Assembly (NCBI GenBank): GCA_046330135.1
Contig: JAXLTI010000003.1
Coordinates: 682,001 to 746,000 of the forward strand
From: CAYYFX01 sp046330135
GTDB lineage: Bacteria; ARS69
Direction: 5' to 3'
DNA length: 64,000 nucleotides
Under the pieces are notes generated by a model. The model searched no databases and was not told the origin of the DNA. It was given only the letters and a program-made list of their open reading frames with translations. Below, one piece after another: positions 49,111-57,625 of the stretch (positions are counted from its first letter, which is position 1; every line of letters starts with the position of its first letter). The position numbers and the translations under genes are program-made.

Positions 49111-49318
49111 TCGGCATGGATGTCGGTCGCATGCCAGCCGCCCGGCTGGCTCGGCGACCGCTCGACTCGGGGCGGCGGGACGACCGCGTAGGTTTCGAGA
49201 AGACGCGGTCAAAAAGGCGAGGACTCGCCCCGACCGGCCGCTCTTTGGAGTGCCGTTACCCCTTGAAAACAGGAAAGATAGAGGCTCCTCTCCGGGCGGC
49301 GGGGGCCCGCGGGGCGCC
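49111..49318. other. Gene-free stretch after meaB
   Basis: No gene is seen. It includes a less GC-rich patch near 49245-49285 with TTGAAAACAGGAAAGATAG, which stands out from its surroundings, but I could not identify a paired -10 or an RNA family. Confidence 0.3.
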
Positions 49319-49347
49319 TTGAGGGGCCTTGCGGAATCTGTTAGTGT
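49319..49347 (+). promoter_or_regulatory. Promoter TTGAGG-N17-TAGTGT
   Basis: The -35 and -10 elements are separated by 17 bases and would start transcription near 49354, leaving a leader of about 205 bases before the lamin-tail-like protein. The pattern matches the promoters of the two other genes whose products carry the same C-terminal motif. Confidence 0.5.
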
Positions 49348-49351
49348 TCAA

Positions 49352-49454
49352 GTGATTCCATTCGGGAATCACGGATCGCTGCGCTGGCCGAGCCGCCTCT
49401 CGGAAACACGACTGGGGCGGTAGGGTGGCAGCGACTTGCGGACCCAAGGGTCGC
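49352..49454 (+). promoter_or_regulatory. Structured 5' leader with alternative helices
   Basis: A hairpin GTGATTCC/GGAATCAC (49352-49372) is followed by a nested structure: outer helix CGCTGC (49377-49382) with GCAGCG (49428-49433), inner helix CCGCC (49393) with GGCGG (49416). The bases GCG of the outer strand can instead form GCGAC/GTCGC (49431-49454). Mutually exclusive helices suggest a switch or thermosensor-like element, but it matches no riboswitch class that I can recognise. Confidence 0.35.
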
Positions 49455-49558
49455 GTAGACGGCCAGCGTCCGGTCCGAGGTCTTCGAGTCATCCGGTCTG
49501 GCGCCCGATTCCGGGTGCAGATCGACTCCGCAGGTGGACCCAAGAGCAGGAGACCGAC

Positions 49559-50242
49559 ATGAAGAAACTTGCTATCACGCTCTTAGTGCTCGCCCTCTCG
49601 GCGGGTGCCGTCTACGCCGCGAACCCTGTCCGCATCAGCCAGATCTACGGCGCGGGCGGGAACTCGGGCTCCATCTGGAACGCGGACTACGTCGAGCTGT
49701 TCAACGACTCGTCCGCGGACGTCGACATGAGCGGCTGGTCGCTGCAGTACGGCTCTGCGACCGGCACCACGCCCATGGGCTCGTGCACGAACTGCCTCGT
49801 CGTGTTCCCTGCCGGCACCGTCATCCGTTCCTGCCAGTACTTCCTGGTGCGTGGCTCGACCGGCACGGCCGGCGCGCCGCTTCCCGTGACCCCCGACCTC
49901 CTCTCGAGCGTGGCGATGTCCGCCACGGCGGGCAAGATCGGCGTGAAGGCGGACACCTTGTTCACGCCCGTCGTCCCCTGCAACCCGGCGCTCTTCGTGG
50001 ACATGGTGGGTTACGGGACCACGGCCAACTGCTTCGAGGGCACCGGTGCCGCTCCGGCTCCGAGCACCACGCTGGCGGATTGGCGCGGCGTCGACGGGAT
50101 CACGGACACCGACAACAACAGCTTCGACTTCACGACGGCAGCGCCGCTGCCGCGCAACTCCACGAGCCCCGCGAACCCGAATTGCCATCCGGTCGCGGTG
50201 GACCCGAGCAGCTGGGGACAGGTCAAGGCGACGTACCGCTAG
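49559..50242 (+). CDS. Secreted lamin-tail-domain protein with C-terminal WG-K-YR motif
   Basis: The ATG has CAGGAGA upstream. The 227-residue protein has a classical signal peptide (MKKLAITLLVLALSAGAVYA). An LTD (lamin tail) domain follows: VRISQIYGAGGNSGSIWNAD..YVELFND, VDMSGWSLQY, and WRGVDGITDTDNNSFDF near the end. LTD domains in secreted bacterial proteins bind partners or surfaces. It lacks a FlgD-type domain and ends in CHP..DPSSWGQVKATYR. A strong hairpin terminator follows. Confidence 0.82.
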   Translation: MKKLAITLLVLALSAGAVYAANPVRISQIYGAGGNSGSIWNADYVELFNDSSADVDMSGWSLQYGSATGTTPMGSCTNCLVVFPAGTVIRSCQYFLVRGSTGTAGAPLPVTPDLLSSVAMSATAGKIGVKADTLFTPVVPCNPALFVDMVGYGTTANCFEGTGAAPAPSTTLADWRGVDGITDTDNNSFDFTTAAPLPRNSTSPANPNCHPVAVDPSSWGQVKATYR

Positions 50243-50275
50243 TCGTCTCTGCTTCGGCAGCCCGCACGCGCGCAA

Positions 50276-50304
50276 CGAGGCCCCGCCCCACGGGCGGGGC
50301 CTCG
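50276..50304. terminator. Hairpin terminator after the lamin-tail protein
   Basis: A perfect 13-base-pair stem (CGAGGCCCCGCCC with its complement) with a CAC triloop lies 34 bases after the stop codon, followed by the U-containing stretch TGTCTT. Confidence 0.75.
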
Positions 50305-50340
50305 TGTCTTCCGGTGGCTTCCGCGATAGACTCCTGCGTC

Positions 50341-52002
50341 ATGGTCTCCTCCGGAAGGCGATCCGTATCGCTCGGCGGCACCGAGGGCGTGGACGAAGAC
50401 GCCGGACAGCCGCACGACGCTACGCTTTCCCCCGCATGGTCGGCGGCGATCGGCGCCGCGGCCCTCGTCGCCTACCTGCTCCTCGCTCCTTCGGCCCCGG
50501 GCGACAAGGACTCCGGCGAGTTCACGCTCGTGCTCGCCCTCGACGGCGTGGCGCATCCGACCGGTTACCCCCTCTACACGCTGCTCGGCCACTGGTTCAC
50601 GAGAGGGCTGCACGCACTCGGCTGCGGATTCCCCTACGCCGCCAACGCCTGGAGCGCGCTCGGCGGAGCGCTCGCGATCGCGTTCTTCCACGCGCTGTCC
50701 GTCCGTCTCGCACCCGTTTCCGCACGGGCCAGCCGCCGCGGGCTCTTCGCGCTCGCCCTGCTGCCCCTCGGACTGTTCGCGCTGAATCCGGTCTGGACCG
50801 TCGAGGCGACGTTGGCCGAGGTCTACTCCTGGCACCTCGCGTGGGTCCTCGCCGCGGTCCTCTCCTTCGCGTCGCTGATGTCTTCTCTCGACGCGTCGGC
50901 GAGTTGGCCGCGGGCACGGTTGCTGCGCCACGCCGCCGCCTGGGGTCTCCTCTGCGGCGTCGGCGGCGCGCACCACGTCTCCGCCATCTACACGGCCGCG
51001 CCGCTCTCGCTCGCGTTGGCCTACCGGTTGTTCCGGATCCGACGCCTGGACGCGCTGCTCGTCCTCGCGGTTCTCGTAACTGCCGCCGCGCCGCTCTCCA
51101 GCTACCTCTTCATCTACTGGAAGGCGGCGCACCCGGGGCCGGTGGCCTGGGGGAATCTCGAGCCGGGCTGGGACGGGCTCGTCGCTCACGCGACGGGAAG
51201 GCAGTACCAGTTCCTGATCGGACAGTTCGAGCCGTCGCCGGTCCAGCAGGGCCTTCTCGCCGAATACGTGTACCCGTTCCTCGTTCCCGGGCTCCTCCTG
51301 ATGATCGTTCTCGCGGTGCGCGCGCGCTCGGAGCTCGACCGCCGGGTCCGGGCGTCGATCGCGCTGGTCGCGCTCACGCAGACGCTCGGCACGCTCGGCT
51401 ACGGCGCCAGCGACCCGACGTCGTACTTCCTCTCCCCCATGGCGCTGGGCGCGTGCCTCACCGTGCCGGCGGCGGCGGCCCTTCTCGAGACCCCGTGGTC
51501 GCGCCGGCTGTTCCGACCGATCGTGGCGCTCGGCGTGGCGGGCCTCGTGCTCCTCAACGTGCCCTGGGTGCGCACCGGAGTCTCGCGGCGGAACGGGTAC
51601 GAGCGCTTCGAGACGATCGTGCACTCGATGTGGGAGAAGATCCCGTTCGAGCGGGGCTTCGTTCTCTGGAGCGACGACATGTTCGCGCGCCTGCGCGTCT
51701 ACCAGCTCCTCGACGGCGAGAAGCCCGAGCTCGACGTGATCAATCCTTGGTGGCTCTTCTTCCCGGCCACCCGCACCCGCTTCACCGCCGAACACGGCTT
51801 CGATCCCGTGCTGGGGATCAGCATGCCGGCATCCTGGCTGCGCAACCCGCCGCCCGGCACGCCGCCCCTCGAGAGAATCCTCGAAGCGCTGGAAGGGCGG
51901 ATCAACGACCACACCGAGCTGCCGGTCATCGTGTTCGACGCCGAGAAGCGCTCGGTGCGGCTCCTCAAGAAGTCCGGGCGAGTCCCCTCCGCGAGCCCCT
52001 AG
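50341..52002 (+). CDS. DUF2723-family multi-pass membrane protein
   Basis: The 553-residue protein begins with a 30-residue cytoplasmic tail, then about ten transmembrane helices. The first large loop carries the family signature DSGEFTLVLALDGVAHPTGYPLYT. DUF2723 proteins are predicted GT-C-type glycosyltransferases related to protein O-mannosyltransferases, with the Asp of DSGE as probable catalytic base. The C-terminal 110 residues are soluble (FVLWSDDMFARLRVYQLL). Possibly glycosylates envelope proteins. Its stop codon shares CTAG with the convergent gene. Confidence 0.8.
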   Translation: MVSSGRRSVSLGGTEGVDEDAGQPHDATLSPAWSAAIGAAALVAYLLLAPSAPGDKDSGEFTLVLALDGVAHPTGYPLYTLLGHWFTRGLHALGCGFPYAANAWSALGGALAIAFFHALSVRLAPVSARASRRGLFALALLPLGLFALNPVWTVEATLAEVYSWHLAWVLAAVLSFASLMSSLDASASWPRARLLRHAAAWGLLCGVGGAHHVSAIYTAAPLSLALAYRLFRIRRLDALLVLAVLVTAAAPLSSYLFIYWKAAHPGPVAWGNLEPGWDGLVAHATGRQYQFLIGQFEPSPVQQGLLAEYVYPFLVPGLLLMIVLAVRARSELDRRVRASIALVALTQTLGTLGYGASDPTSYFLSPMALGACLTVPAAAALLETPWSRRLFRPIVALGVAGLVLLNVPWVRTGVSRRNGYERFETIVHSMWEKIPFERGFVLWSDDMFARLRVYQLLDGEKPELDVINPWWLFFPATRTRFTAEHGFDPVLGISMPASWLRNPPPGTPPLERILEALEGRINDHTELPVIVFDAEKRSVRLLKKSGRVPSASP

Positions 52003-53900
52003 CGCGCCACGACGACCTTCAGGGACGCGTCCTGCCCTCCGGAGATCGAGCGCAGGAAGTAGATGCCGTTCGCGACGGAGCGACCGCCCGCGTCGCGCCC
52101 GTCCCACGTAGCCAGCTGCCGCCCCGCGACGAAGTCGCCCGAGGCCAGCGTGCGCACGAGCCGGCCCGAGACGTCGTACAGCGCGAGCGCCCCTCTCGCG
52201 CGGCCGCCGCCGAGCGCGCTCGCCGTGGCGAAGGAGACGCTCATCACGCCGCCGCGATACGGGAGCGGCCAGGCCGCGATCACGGACTGCGGCGCGACGA
52301 CCGCCTCGCCCAGCACGTAGCGCTCGCCGAGCCCGTTGACCGCGGTCAAGCGGTAGCGCGAGCCCGCGCCGCCGTCCGCGTCCGAGAACGTCGTCTCGCG
52401 CGTGAGGGGCGCCACGAGCCGCCACGCGTCCGAACCGGACGCCGCGCGCTCGACCTCATAGCCGGAGAGATCCTGCGGGCCGGGATCGGTGGACCATGCG
52501 AGCGCCACGCCCGGCGTGCTTCCTCCGAGCGGCTCCGCCGTGAAGCCGAGCAGCGCGATCGACGTCTGGATGGTGAGGAGGGTGTCCGAGAACGCCGTGG
52601 ACAGCGGGCTCGCGCGGCGGATCCCGATGCGCGCGAACCGCGACGGCACGTGCGGCACGCGGACCGTCACGGGGCTGGACTCCACGCTCTCCACGAGCGT
52701 GTCCTCGGTGAGCCCGCCGTCCGTGGAGACGAGGATGCTCACCGTGCCGCTTCCCGACCAGACCACGTCCCGCAAGCTCCCCACGGGCCAGGTCTCGCCG
52801 CCGGCCGGCGTCACCACGTGCACGGCGGAGTCCGCGTACTTCAGGTCGCCGTTCGAGGCGTCCAGGTAGGCGATGCGCGGGTTCCCCTGGGAGTCCAGGG
52901 CGAGCGACGAGTAGTAACCGGCGTCCCCGTTGGCGTCGACGGTCTCGACCGCCCAGGTGGAGGCCGACCGCGCGGCATACTTGAGATCGTCGTCGCTGAG
53001 TCCGCTCGCGTACGCGATCCGCGGGTTGCCTGCGGCGTTGATGCGCAGGGAGCAGTAGTTGCCCACGATCCCCGTGGCATCCACCGTCTCGAGCGTCCAC
53101 ACGCCCGCCGACTTCGCGGCGTACTTGAGATCATCCGGCGTGCTGTCGTAGTACGCGATGCGCGGATTCCCCTGGTCGTCCACCCCGATGGACGTCCAGC
53201 TCGCGAAGCCCGCAGCATCCACGATCTCGCTGGTCCACACCCCCGCGTTCTTGAATGCGTAGCGCAGATCGTCGGTCGTGTTGTCGAGGTAGCTGATGTG
53301 CGGCCGACCGGCCGCGTCCAGCGCGAGCGACGCGTAGTACCCCACGGCCGTCGCCGCACCGTCCACGATCTCCACGGTCCAGACCCCGCCGGTCTTGGAC
53401 GCATAGCGAAGATCGATGCCCGTGACGGCGAGGTACGCGATCCGCGGATTCCCCGCCGCGTCCAGCGCCAGCGAGCTGTAGGCGCCCTCGGCGGCTCCGT
53501 TGTCCGCCACCTCGATCGTCCACGTGGCGCCGGTCTTCGACGCGTACTTGAGGTCGCCGTTCGTGAAGTCCCGGTAGCTGATGTGCGGGTTCCCCGCCGC
53601 GTCGAGCGCGATGGACGGGTACTGGCCGACATCGCCGGTCGTATCCACCGAGGTGGTCACCCACGTGTTCCCGACCTTCGTGGCGTAGCGCAGGTTGTGG
53701 CTGTTGAACTCGTAGTACGCCACGTGCGGTCGATCCTGCCCGTCGAGAGCCAGGCTCAGCTCGAAACCCGCGTAGCCCGCGGCGTCCGCCGTCTCGAAGA
53801 CGAAGGGCGTGGCCGTCGCACGAGTCCAGGCCGAAGAGACGAGCGTGACGAGGAGGGCGAGACCGGCGACAGCTCGGGCTTCCGCCGCGGATCGGCGCAT
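51999..53900 (-). CDS. Secreted protein with seven 47-residue repeats and FlgD-type sorting domain
   Basis: The 633-residue protein has a signal peptide (ending TRATATPF). Seven tandem repeats of about 47 residues follow (residues 33-360), each with the pattern Y-x-S-L-A-L-D-A-x-G-N-P-x-I-x-Y-x-D...DL-[KR]-Y-A-x-K...W-T, likely one propeller blade each. Next come a linker (VTPAGGETWPVGS), a fibronectin-like segment (PGVALAWST, LSGYEVERA) and a C-terminal FlgD-like Ig domain (AWPLPYRGGVMSVSF, LALYDVSGRLVRTL, WDGRDAGG, NGIYFLRS) ending KVVVAR. Probably exported by a type IX-like route. Confidence 0.8.
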   Translation of the reverse strand: MRRSAAEARAVAGLALLVTLVSSAWTRATATPFVFETADAAGYAGFELSLALDGQDRPHVAYYEFNSHNLRYATKVGNTWVTTSVDTTGDVGQYPSIALDAAGNPHISYRDFTNGDLKYASKTGATWTIEVADNGAAEGAYSSLALDAAGNPRIAYLAVTGIDLRYASKTGGVWTVEIVDGAATAVGYYASLALDAAGRPHISYLDNTTDDLRYAFKNAGVWTSEIVDAAGFASWTSIGVDDQGNPRIAYYDSTPDDLKYAAKSAGVWTLETVDATGIVGNYCSLRINAAGNPRIAYASGLSDDDLKYAARSASTWAVETVDANGDAGYYSSLALDSQGNPRIAYLDASNGDLKYADSAVHVVTPAGGETWPVGSLRDVVWSGSGTVSILVSTDGGLTEDTLVESVESSPVTVRVPHVPSRFARIGIRRASPLSTAFSDTLLTIQTSIALLGFTAEPLGGSTPGVALAWSTDPGPQDLSGYEVERAASGSDAWRLVAPLTRETTFSDADGGAGSRYRLTAVNGLGERYVLGEAVVAPQSVIAAWPLPYRGGVMSVSFATASALGGGRARGALALYDVSGRLVRTLASGDFVAGRQLATWDGRDAGGRSVANGIYFLRSISGGQDASLKVVVAR

Positions 53901-54033
53901 CAGGGGCTCCTTGATCGGGCTGGAAACGGAGGGTCGAGAACGATCGCCCCGCCAACTTAGCAGAAGGGAACGCGTCGCCTCAAGGGCGGGGTCGGCGGCG
54001 CAGGCGCGTCGTGCGAGCGCGGCCCCGCCGCGA

Positions 54034-55206
54034 TCATCCCGCCCGAACGCGACGCCCGGAGGCGACCCGCGGATACCGGAGCGCGAGCTCGTCGTAGATC
54101 GCCTCGACGCGCTTCATGCGCGCGTCGAACGACAGCTCCCCTTCCACGCGCTTCCGCGCCGCCACCGCCCGCTCGCGGGCGCCGCGCGGATCCGTGAGGC
54201 ACGCACGGATCGCGGACTCGAGCGCAGCGGCGTCTCCGCACGGCACGATGAGGGCGTGCTGCCCGTCGACCGCCACCTCGGCGGTGCCCCCCGCCGACGT
54301 CGCGACGATCGGGTTCTCGAAGGCCATCGCCTCCAGCACGGCGTTCGGCGTGCCCTCGTAGTCCGACGACTGCACGAAGAGATCGAGCGCGTGGTGCACG
54401 AAGTCCACGTCGTCCCGGTGGCCGAGGAGGCGAACGCGCGCGCCGAGGCCGGTCGCCTTCGCGCGAGCCTCCAGCGCCGAGCGCGCGCTGCCGTCGCCGG
54501 CGATGACGAGCACGGTCCGCGGGAAGGACGGCGCGAGGCGCGCGAAGACGTCGATGAGCAGCGCGAAGTTCTTCTGCGGCTCGAGGCGCCCGACCGCGCC
54601 GATCACGGTGGAGTCCTCGGGAATGCGCAGCTCTCGACGCGCCGCGGCGTCCTGCGCGCGATCGCGGCGGAACGCGTCCGCGTCGATCGAGTTCAGGACC
54701 ACGTCGATGCGCTCGGGCCGCGCGCCCACGTCGACCAGGGCGCCCTTGATGTTCTCCGAGACCGCGATCACGCGCGGGAAGCGCGCGAGGACGCGTCGAT
54801 CCACGGGGTAGTAGAGGAAGCGCTCGCGTGCGGTGTGCCCGGTCCAGCCGTGGACGGTCGAGAGCGGGATCACCGGCTCTCGCGTCGCGAGCAGCCACGC
54901 CAGCACGTTCGTCTTGTAGTCGTGCGAGTGCACGATGTCCACGGAGGTCTCGCGCAGGAGCGCGCGGAGCTTCGACCAGATGCTCGGGTCGAACGAGTGC
55001 TTCTCCCTCACCTCCACATACACCACGGGAAGGCGCCCCGCGCGCTCGTCGATCCCGTAGACGCGGTCGCGATCGTCGCGGAGATAGCAGACGGTGACCG
55101 CGTGCCGCGCGGGGTTCGCGTGGGCGGCGCCGAGGAGGATCGTCTTCTCGGGCCCGCCTCCCGTGCCCCAGACGCTGCGCAGCTCGAGAACGCGGACCGG
55201 GGCCAC
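54034..55206 (-). CDS. Family 4 glycosyltransferase
   Basis: The start is a GTG at 55206, two bases after the upstream gene's stop; its ribosome binding site is weak, so a slightly different start is possible. The 390-residue protein is a GT-B enzyme: N-terminal Rossmann domain (VLELRSVWGTGGGPEKTILLG in pieces, DIVHSHDYKTNVLAWL) and C-terminal donor domain with AVGRLEPQKNFALLIDVFARL, VIAGDGS, and QSSDYEGTPNAVLEAMAFENPIVATSAGG in the conserved E-x7-E region. It transfers a nucleotide-activated sugar, probably in surface polysaccharide or glycan synthesis together with the adjacent GT2. Confidence 0.9.
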   Translation of the reverse strand: MAPVRVLELRSVWGTGGGPEKTILLGAAHANPARHAVTVCYLRDDRDRVYGIDERAGRLPVVYVEVREKHSFDPSIWSKLRALLRETSVDIVHSHDYKTNVLAWLLATREPVIPLSTVHGWTGHTARERFLYYPVDRRVLARFPRVIAVSENIKGALVDVGARPERIDVVLNSIDADAFRRDRAQDAAARRELRIPEDSTVIGAVGRLEPQKNFALLIDVFARLAPSFPRTVLVIAGDGSARSALEARAKATGLGARVRLLGHRDDVDFVHHALDLFVQSSDYEGTPNAVLEAMAFENPIVATSAGGTAEVAVDGQHALIVPCGDAAALESAIRACLTDPRGARERAVAARKRVEGELSFDARMKRVEAIYDELALRYPRVASGRRVRAG

Positions 55207-55208
55207 GC

Positions 55209-56198
55209 TCAGCGTCCCGCGCCGCGGTGGTGCGGGGCCCGCCGCACGAGCGCCAGCGCCCGCGCGGCCTCGTACGTGGCGCCGACCGCGATCGAGCGCG
55301 ACAGATCGGCGGGCGAGCGAGGCGTCAACGCCGCGAAGATCCGCGCCGAGCGCAGCGCGACGGTCCCGCAGAGAACCGCGAGCGACGCCGCGAGCCACGG
55401 CCAGCCCCAACCGGGCCAGAAGATGCACGTCAACGCCGCGACGAGGAGGGCAACGAGGTTGGCGATCGGGAACACCACGCTCGGCAGCGCATGGAGCGTC
55501 AGCGGCCCGCGGAGCGTGACGCGGAGGTTGTCGCGGCCGCGCCAGACCTCGCTCTGGAAGAGTCGCCCCAGCGTGGCCGGGTCCCCGTGGTGGACGTTCA
55601 CCATTCGATCGTCGCTCACGAGGCGCCAGCCCGCCTTCCGGAGGCGGTTGCAGAGGTCCACGTCCTCGCACGCGGCGAGCGACGGGTCGAACCCGCCGAG
55701 CGTCTCGAACGCCGCGCCGCGAACGACGAGGTTCCCGGCGCCGAGCCACTCCACGTCCTGCTGGCCCGGGGGATGGGCGCGGAGCGCGTCGTAGATGCGC
55801 TGGACCCAGGTTGGGTTCGGCGGAGCGACGCACGAACAACCCGTGGCGCCGACGCGCGCGTCGCGCATCACGTCGACGGCCGCGGGAATCCAGCCGAGTC
55901 CCAGCTCCTGGTCGGAGTCGACGAAGGCGAGGAGCCCGGGCGCGGCCATCTTCGCCGCGGCGTTGCGCACGGCGCCGACGTGCATCCCTGGCAGCGACGC
56001 CACCTCCGCGCCGGCTGCCCGCGCCCGCTCGGGAGTGTCGTCGGTGGAGCCATTGTCGCCCACGATCACGTGGACGGAGTGCGCGCCCGCCGACGCCCGG
56101 ATCGATTCGAGGCAGCGTTCCAGGCGCGACGCGTCGTTGCGCACGGGAATCACGAACGTCAGCACGTCCGGCGTTCGCTTCGCGACGCGATCCGACAT
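55209..56198 (-). CDS. Family 2 glycosyltransferase with membrane anchor
   Basis: The ATG at 56198 has AAGGAG eight bases upstream. The 329-residue protein has a GT-A domain: LTFVIPVRNDASRLERCLESI, the DNGSTDDT nucleotide-binding motif, FVDSDQE (DxD-type), and CEDVDLCNRLRKAGWRL in place of the usual ED motif. The C-terminal third has two hydrophobic segments (LHALPSVVFPIANLVALLVAAL, WPWLAASLAVLCG) that would anchor it in the inner membrane. It is in an operon with the following GT4 gene. Confidence 0.9.
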   Translation of the reverse strand: MSDRVAKRTPDVLTFVIPVRNDASRLERCLESIRASAGAHSVHVIVGDNGSTDDTPERARAAGAEVASLPGMHVGAVRNAAAKMAAPGLLAFVDSDQELGLGWIPAAVDVMRDARVGATGCSCVAPPNPTWVQRIYDALRAHPPGQQDVEWLGAGNLVVRGAAFETLGGFDPSLAACEDVDLCNRLRKAGWRLVSDDRMVNVHHGDPATLGRLFQSEVWRGRDNLRVTLRGPLTLHALPSVVFPIANLVALLVAALTCIFWPGWGWPWLAASLAVLCGTVALRSARIFAALTPRSPADLSRSIAVGATYEAARALALVRRAPHHRGAGR

Positions 56199-56320
56199 CC
56201 TGCGGCTCCTTCCGGAACTTCCCGCGTACACGACTATCACCGCGAGGATGCGAGGGTCCAAGGAAAACGCCGGGGCTGTCGCGGAGGTCGACCCGTGCGC
56301 GGCCGCGCCGTCGAGGGCTC

Positions 56321-56962
56321 TCAGTCGGGCGTGACCTCGCGCGCGGTCACGAAGTAGTGCGCCGGGAACGAAAAGCCCGCGAGCCCGCAGGGATCATCGG
56401 CGGAAAGGGTCCCGCGCACGAGGTAGCGCACCCGGGGGTGCGGGACGGTGTCCGGGAGGCCGCTCACGAACGCAGACTCGCCGGCGAGGATGAAGAGACC
56501 GCAGCGTCCCTCCTGCCGGTAGGCCGGTTCTCGGAACGTGATCCGCCTCTCCGCTGCGGAGGAGTCCGCGGCCACCTGCAGGGTGTCCAGGAGGTCGCCG
56601 GCCCGCACGAGCACCGTGCCCGGCGAGAGCGGCGGGAGCGAGATGAAGCGGAACGCATAGTCGGGCGTGTCGAAGCAGCCCGCGCCGCGACTCTTCGTGT
56701 AGAGAGTGGACCCCACGATGTCCACGATTCCGCCTTGCTCGCGGACCTCGAGCGACTCGAGCTGCCAGCAACCGCTGGAGCCGATCTCACAGCCGATCTC
56801 TGCGGTGGCGGGCTGTCCGGCCATCACGTGCGACGGGATCACGAGGGATCGGAAGTCGACGGATCCGCGGCGCCGATCAGGTTCGGGACTGCTGAGACAC
56901 GAATCGACCGACAAGGCGCCGGCGACGAGAAGAGCCCACCGGAATGGAGGAAGACCCGGCAT
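56321..56962 (-). CDS. Probable lipoprotein of unknown function
   Basis: The ATG at 56962 has AGGAGA upstream. The 213-residue product has a short signal peptide ending VAGALSVDSC, a non-canonical lipobox. The mature part is beta-rich with three Cys pairs (IGCEIGSSGCW, GAGCFDT, GRCGLF, DDPCGLA). It resembles short periplasmic beta-sandwich proteins of this genome; no family recognised. It is divergent from the SUF operon. Confidence 0.65.
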   Translation of the reverse strand: MPGLPPFRWALLVAGALSVDSCLSSPEPDRRRGSVDFRSLVIPSHVMAGQPATAEIGCEIGSSGCWQLESLEVREQGGIVDIVGSTLYTKSRGAGCFDTPDYAFRFISLPPLSPGTVLVRAGDLLDTLQVAADSSAAERRITFREPAYRQEGRCGLFILAGESAFVSGLPDTVPHPRVRYLVRGTLSADDPCGLAGFSFPAHYFVTAREVTPD

Positions 56963-57052
56963 GGTCGGGGGTCTCCTGCGGGGGGGGCGCACTCGGATCT
57001 TCCTCCCCCAATCCGCCCAAGGGAAGCCCCGGGGCCCCCCGGAAGTCCCCTC

Positions 57053-57080
57053 TTGCCATCGGCGGCAGAAATGGTACATT
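57053..57080 (+). promoter_or_regulatory. SUF operon promoter TTGCCA-N16-TACATT
   Basis: The -35/-10 pair with 16-base spacing predicts a start near 57087, about 20 bases before the GTG of the Rrf2 regulator. The sequence GGTACATTCTCGGTACGA around the -10 contains a direct repeat GGTAC, spaced by 7 bases, which might be the Rrf2 binding site. Confidence 0.45.
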
Positions 57081-57106
57081 CTCGGTACGATTTCCTGGGA
57101 GTCTCC

Positions 57107-57625
57107 GTGATCGCCTTCACGCGCAAGACGGATTACGCGCTCATCGCGCTGGCGAGCCTCGCCCAGGAGAGCCCCGAGGGGGCCCCGGCGCCCCTCAGCG
57201 CCCGGGCGATCGCCACGCGCTACTCCGTTCCTCTGCCGATCCTGATGAACGTCCTGAAGGACCTCACGGGGGCCGAGCTGGTCCGGTCCACCCGGGGCGT
57301 GAAGGGCGGGTACGTGCTGGCGCGGCCTTCGCGGCAGATCACCGTCCACGACGTCGTGGAGGCCATCGAAGGGCGGCCGAGCCTGGTGATGTGCTGCGAT
57401 GCCACCGAGGTGGAGCCCTGCGAGCCTTGCGGAGTGGAGTTCCACTGTCCCGTGACGCACGCGGTCCGTCGGCTGAACGAGCGCGTCAATCTCTTCCTGC
57501 GCCAGGTGACCCTCGCGGACCTTCTGGACGGGAAGCCCCTGGCTCCCCCCGTCGTGCCGCTGGCCACGCTGCGCCAATCCATCCCCCGTCCCGACGAAAG
57601 CGCGCCCACGCGGAGGAGCTCATGA
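57107..57625 (+). CDS. Rrf2-family Fe-S-responsive regulator
   Basis: The GTG at 57107 has GGGAG upstream. The 172-residue protein has the Rrf2 winged helix (AFTRKTDYALIALASLA, LSARAIATRYSVPLPILMNVLKDLTGAELV, RSTRGVKGGYVLARP). Five cysteines (96, 97, 105, 108, 114) lie where IscR binds its 2Fe-2S cluster. It most likely senses iron-sulfur status and represses the suf operon it heads. Its stop overlaps the sufB start by four bases. Confidence 0.9.
   Translation: MIAFTRKTDYALIALASLAQESPEGAPAPLSARAIATRYSVPLPILMNVLKDLTGAELVRSTRGVKGGYVLARPSRQITVHDVVEAIEGRPSLVMCCDATEVEPCEPCGVEFHCPVTHAVRRLNERVNLFLRQVTLADLLDGKPLAPPVVPLATLRQSIPRPDESAPTRRSS

Noticed and set aside
49352..49454. c-di-GMP (GEMM) riboswitch in the leader of the lamin-tail gene
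   Set aside because: The conserved GEMM core sequences could not be aligned with the helices present.
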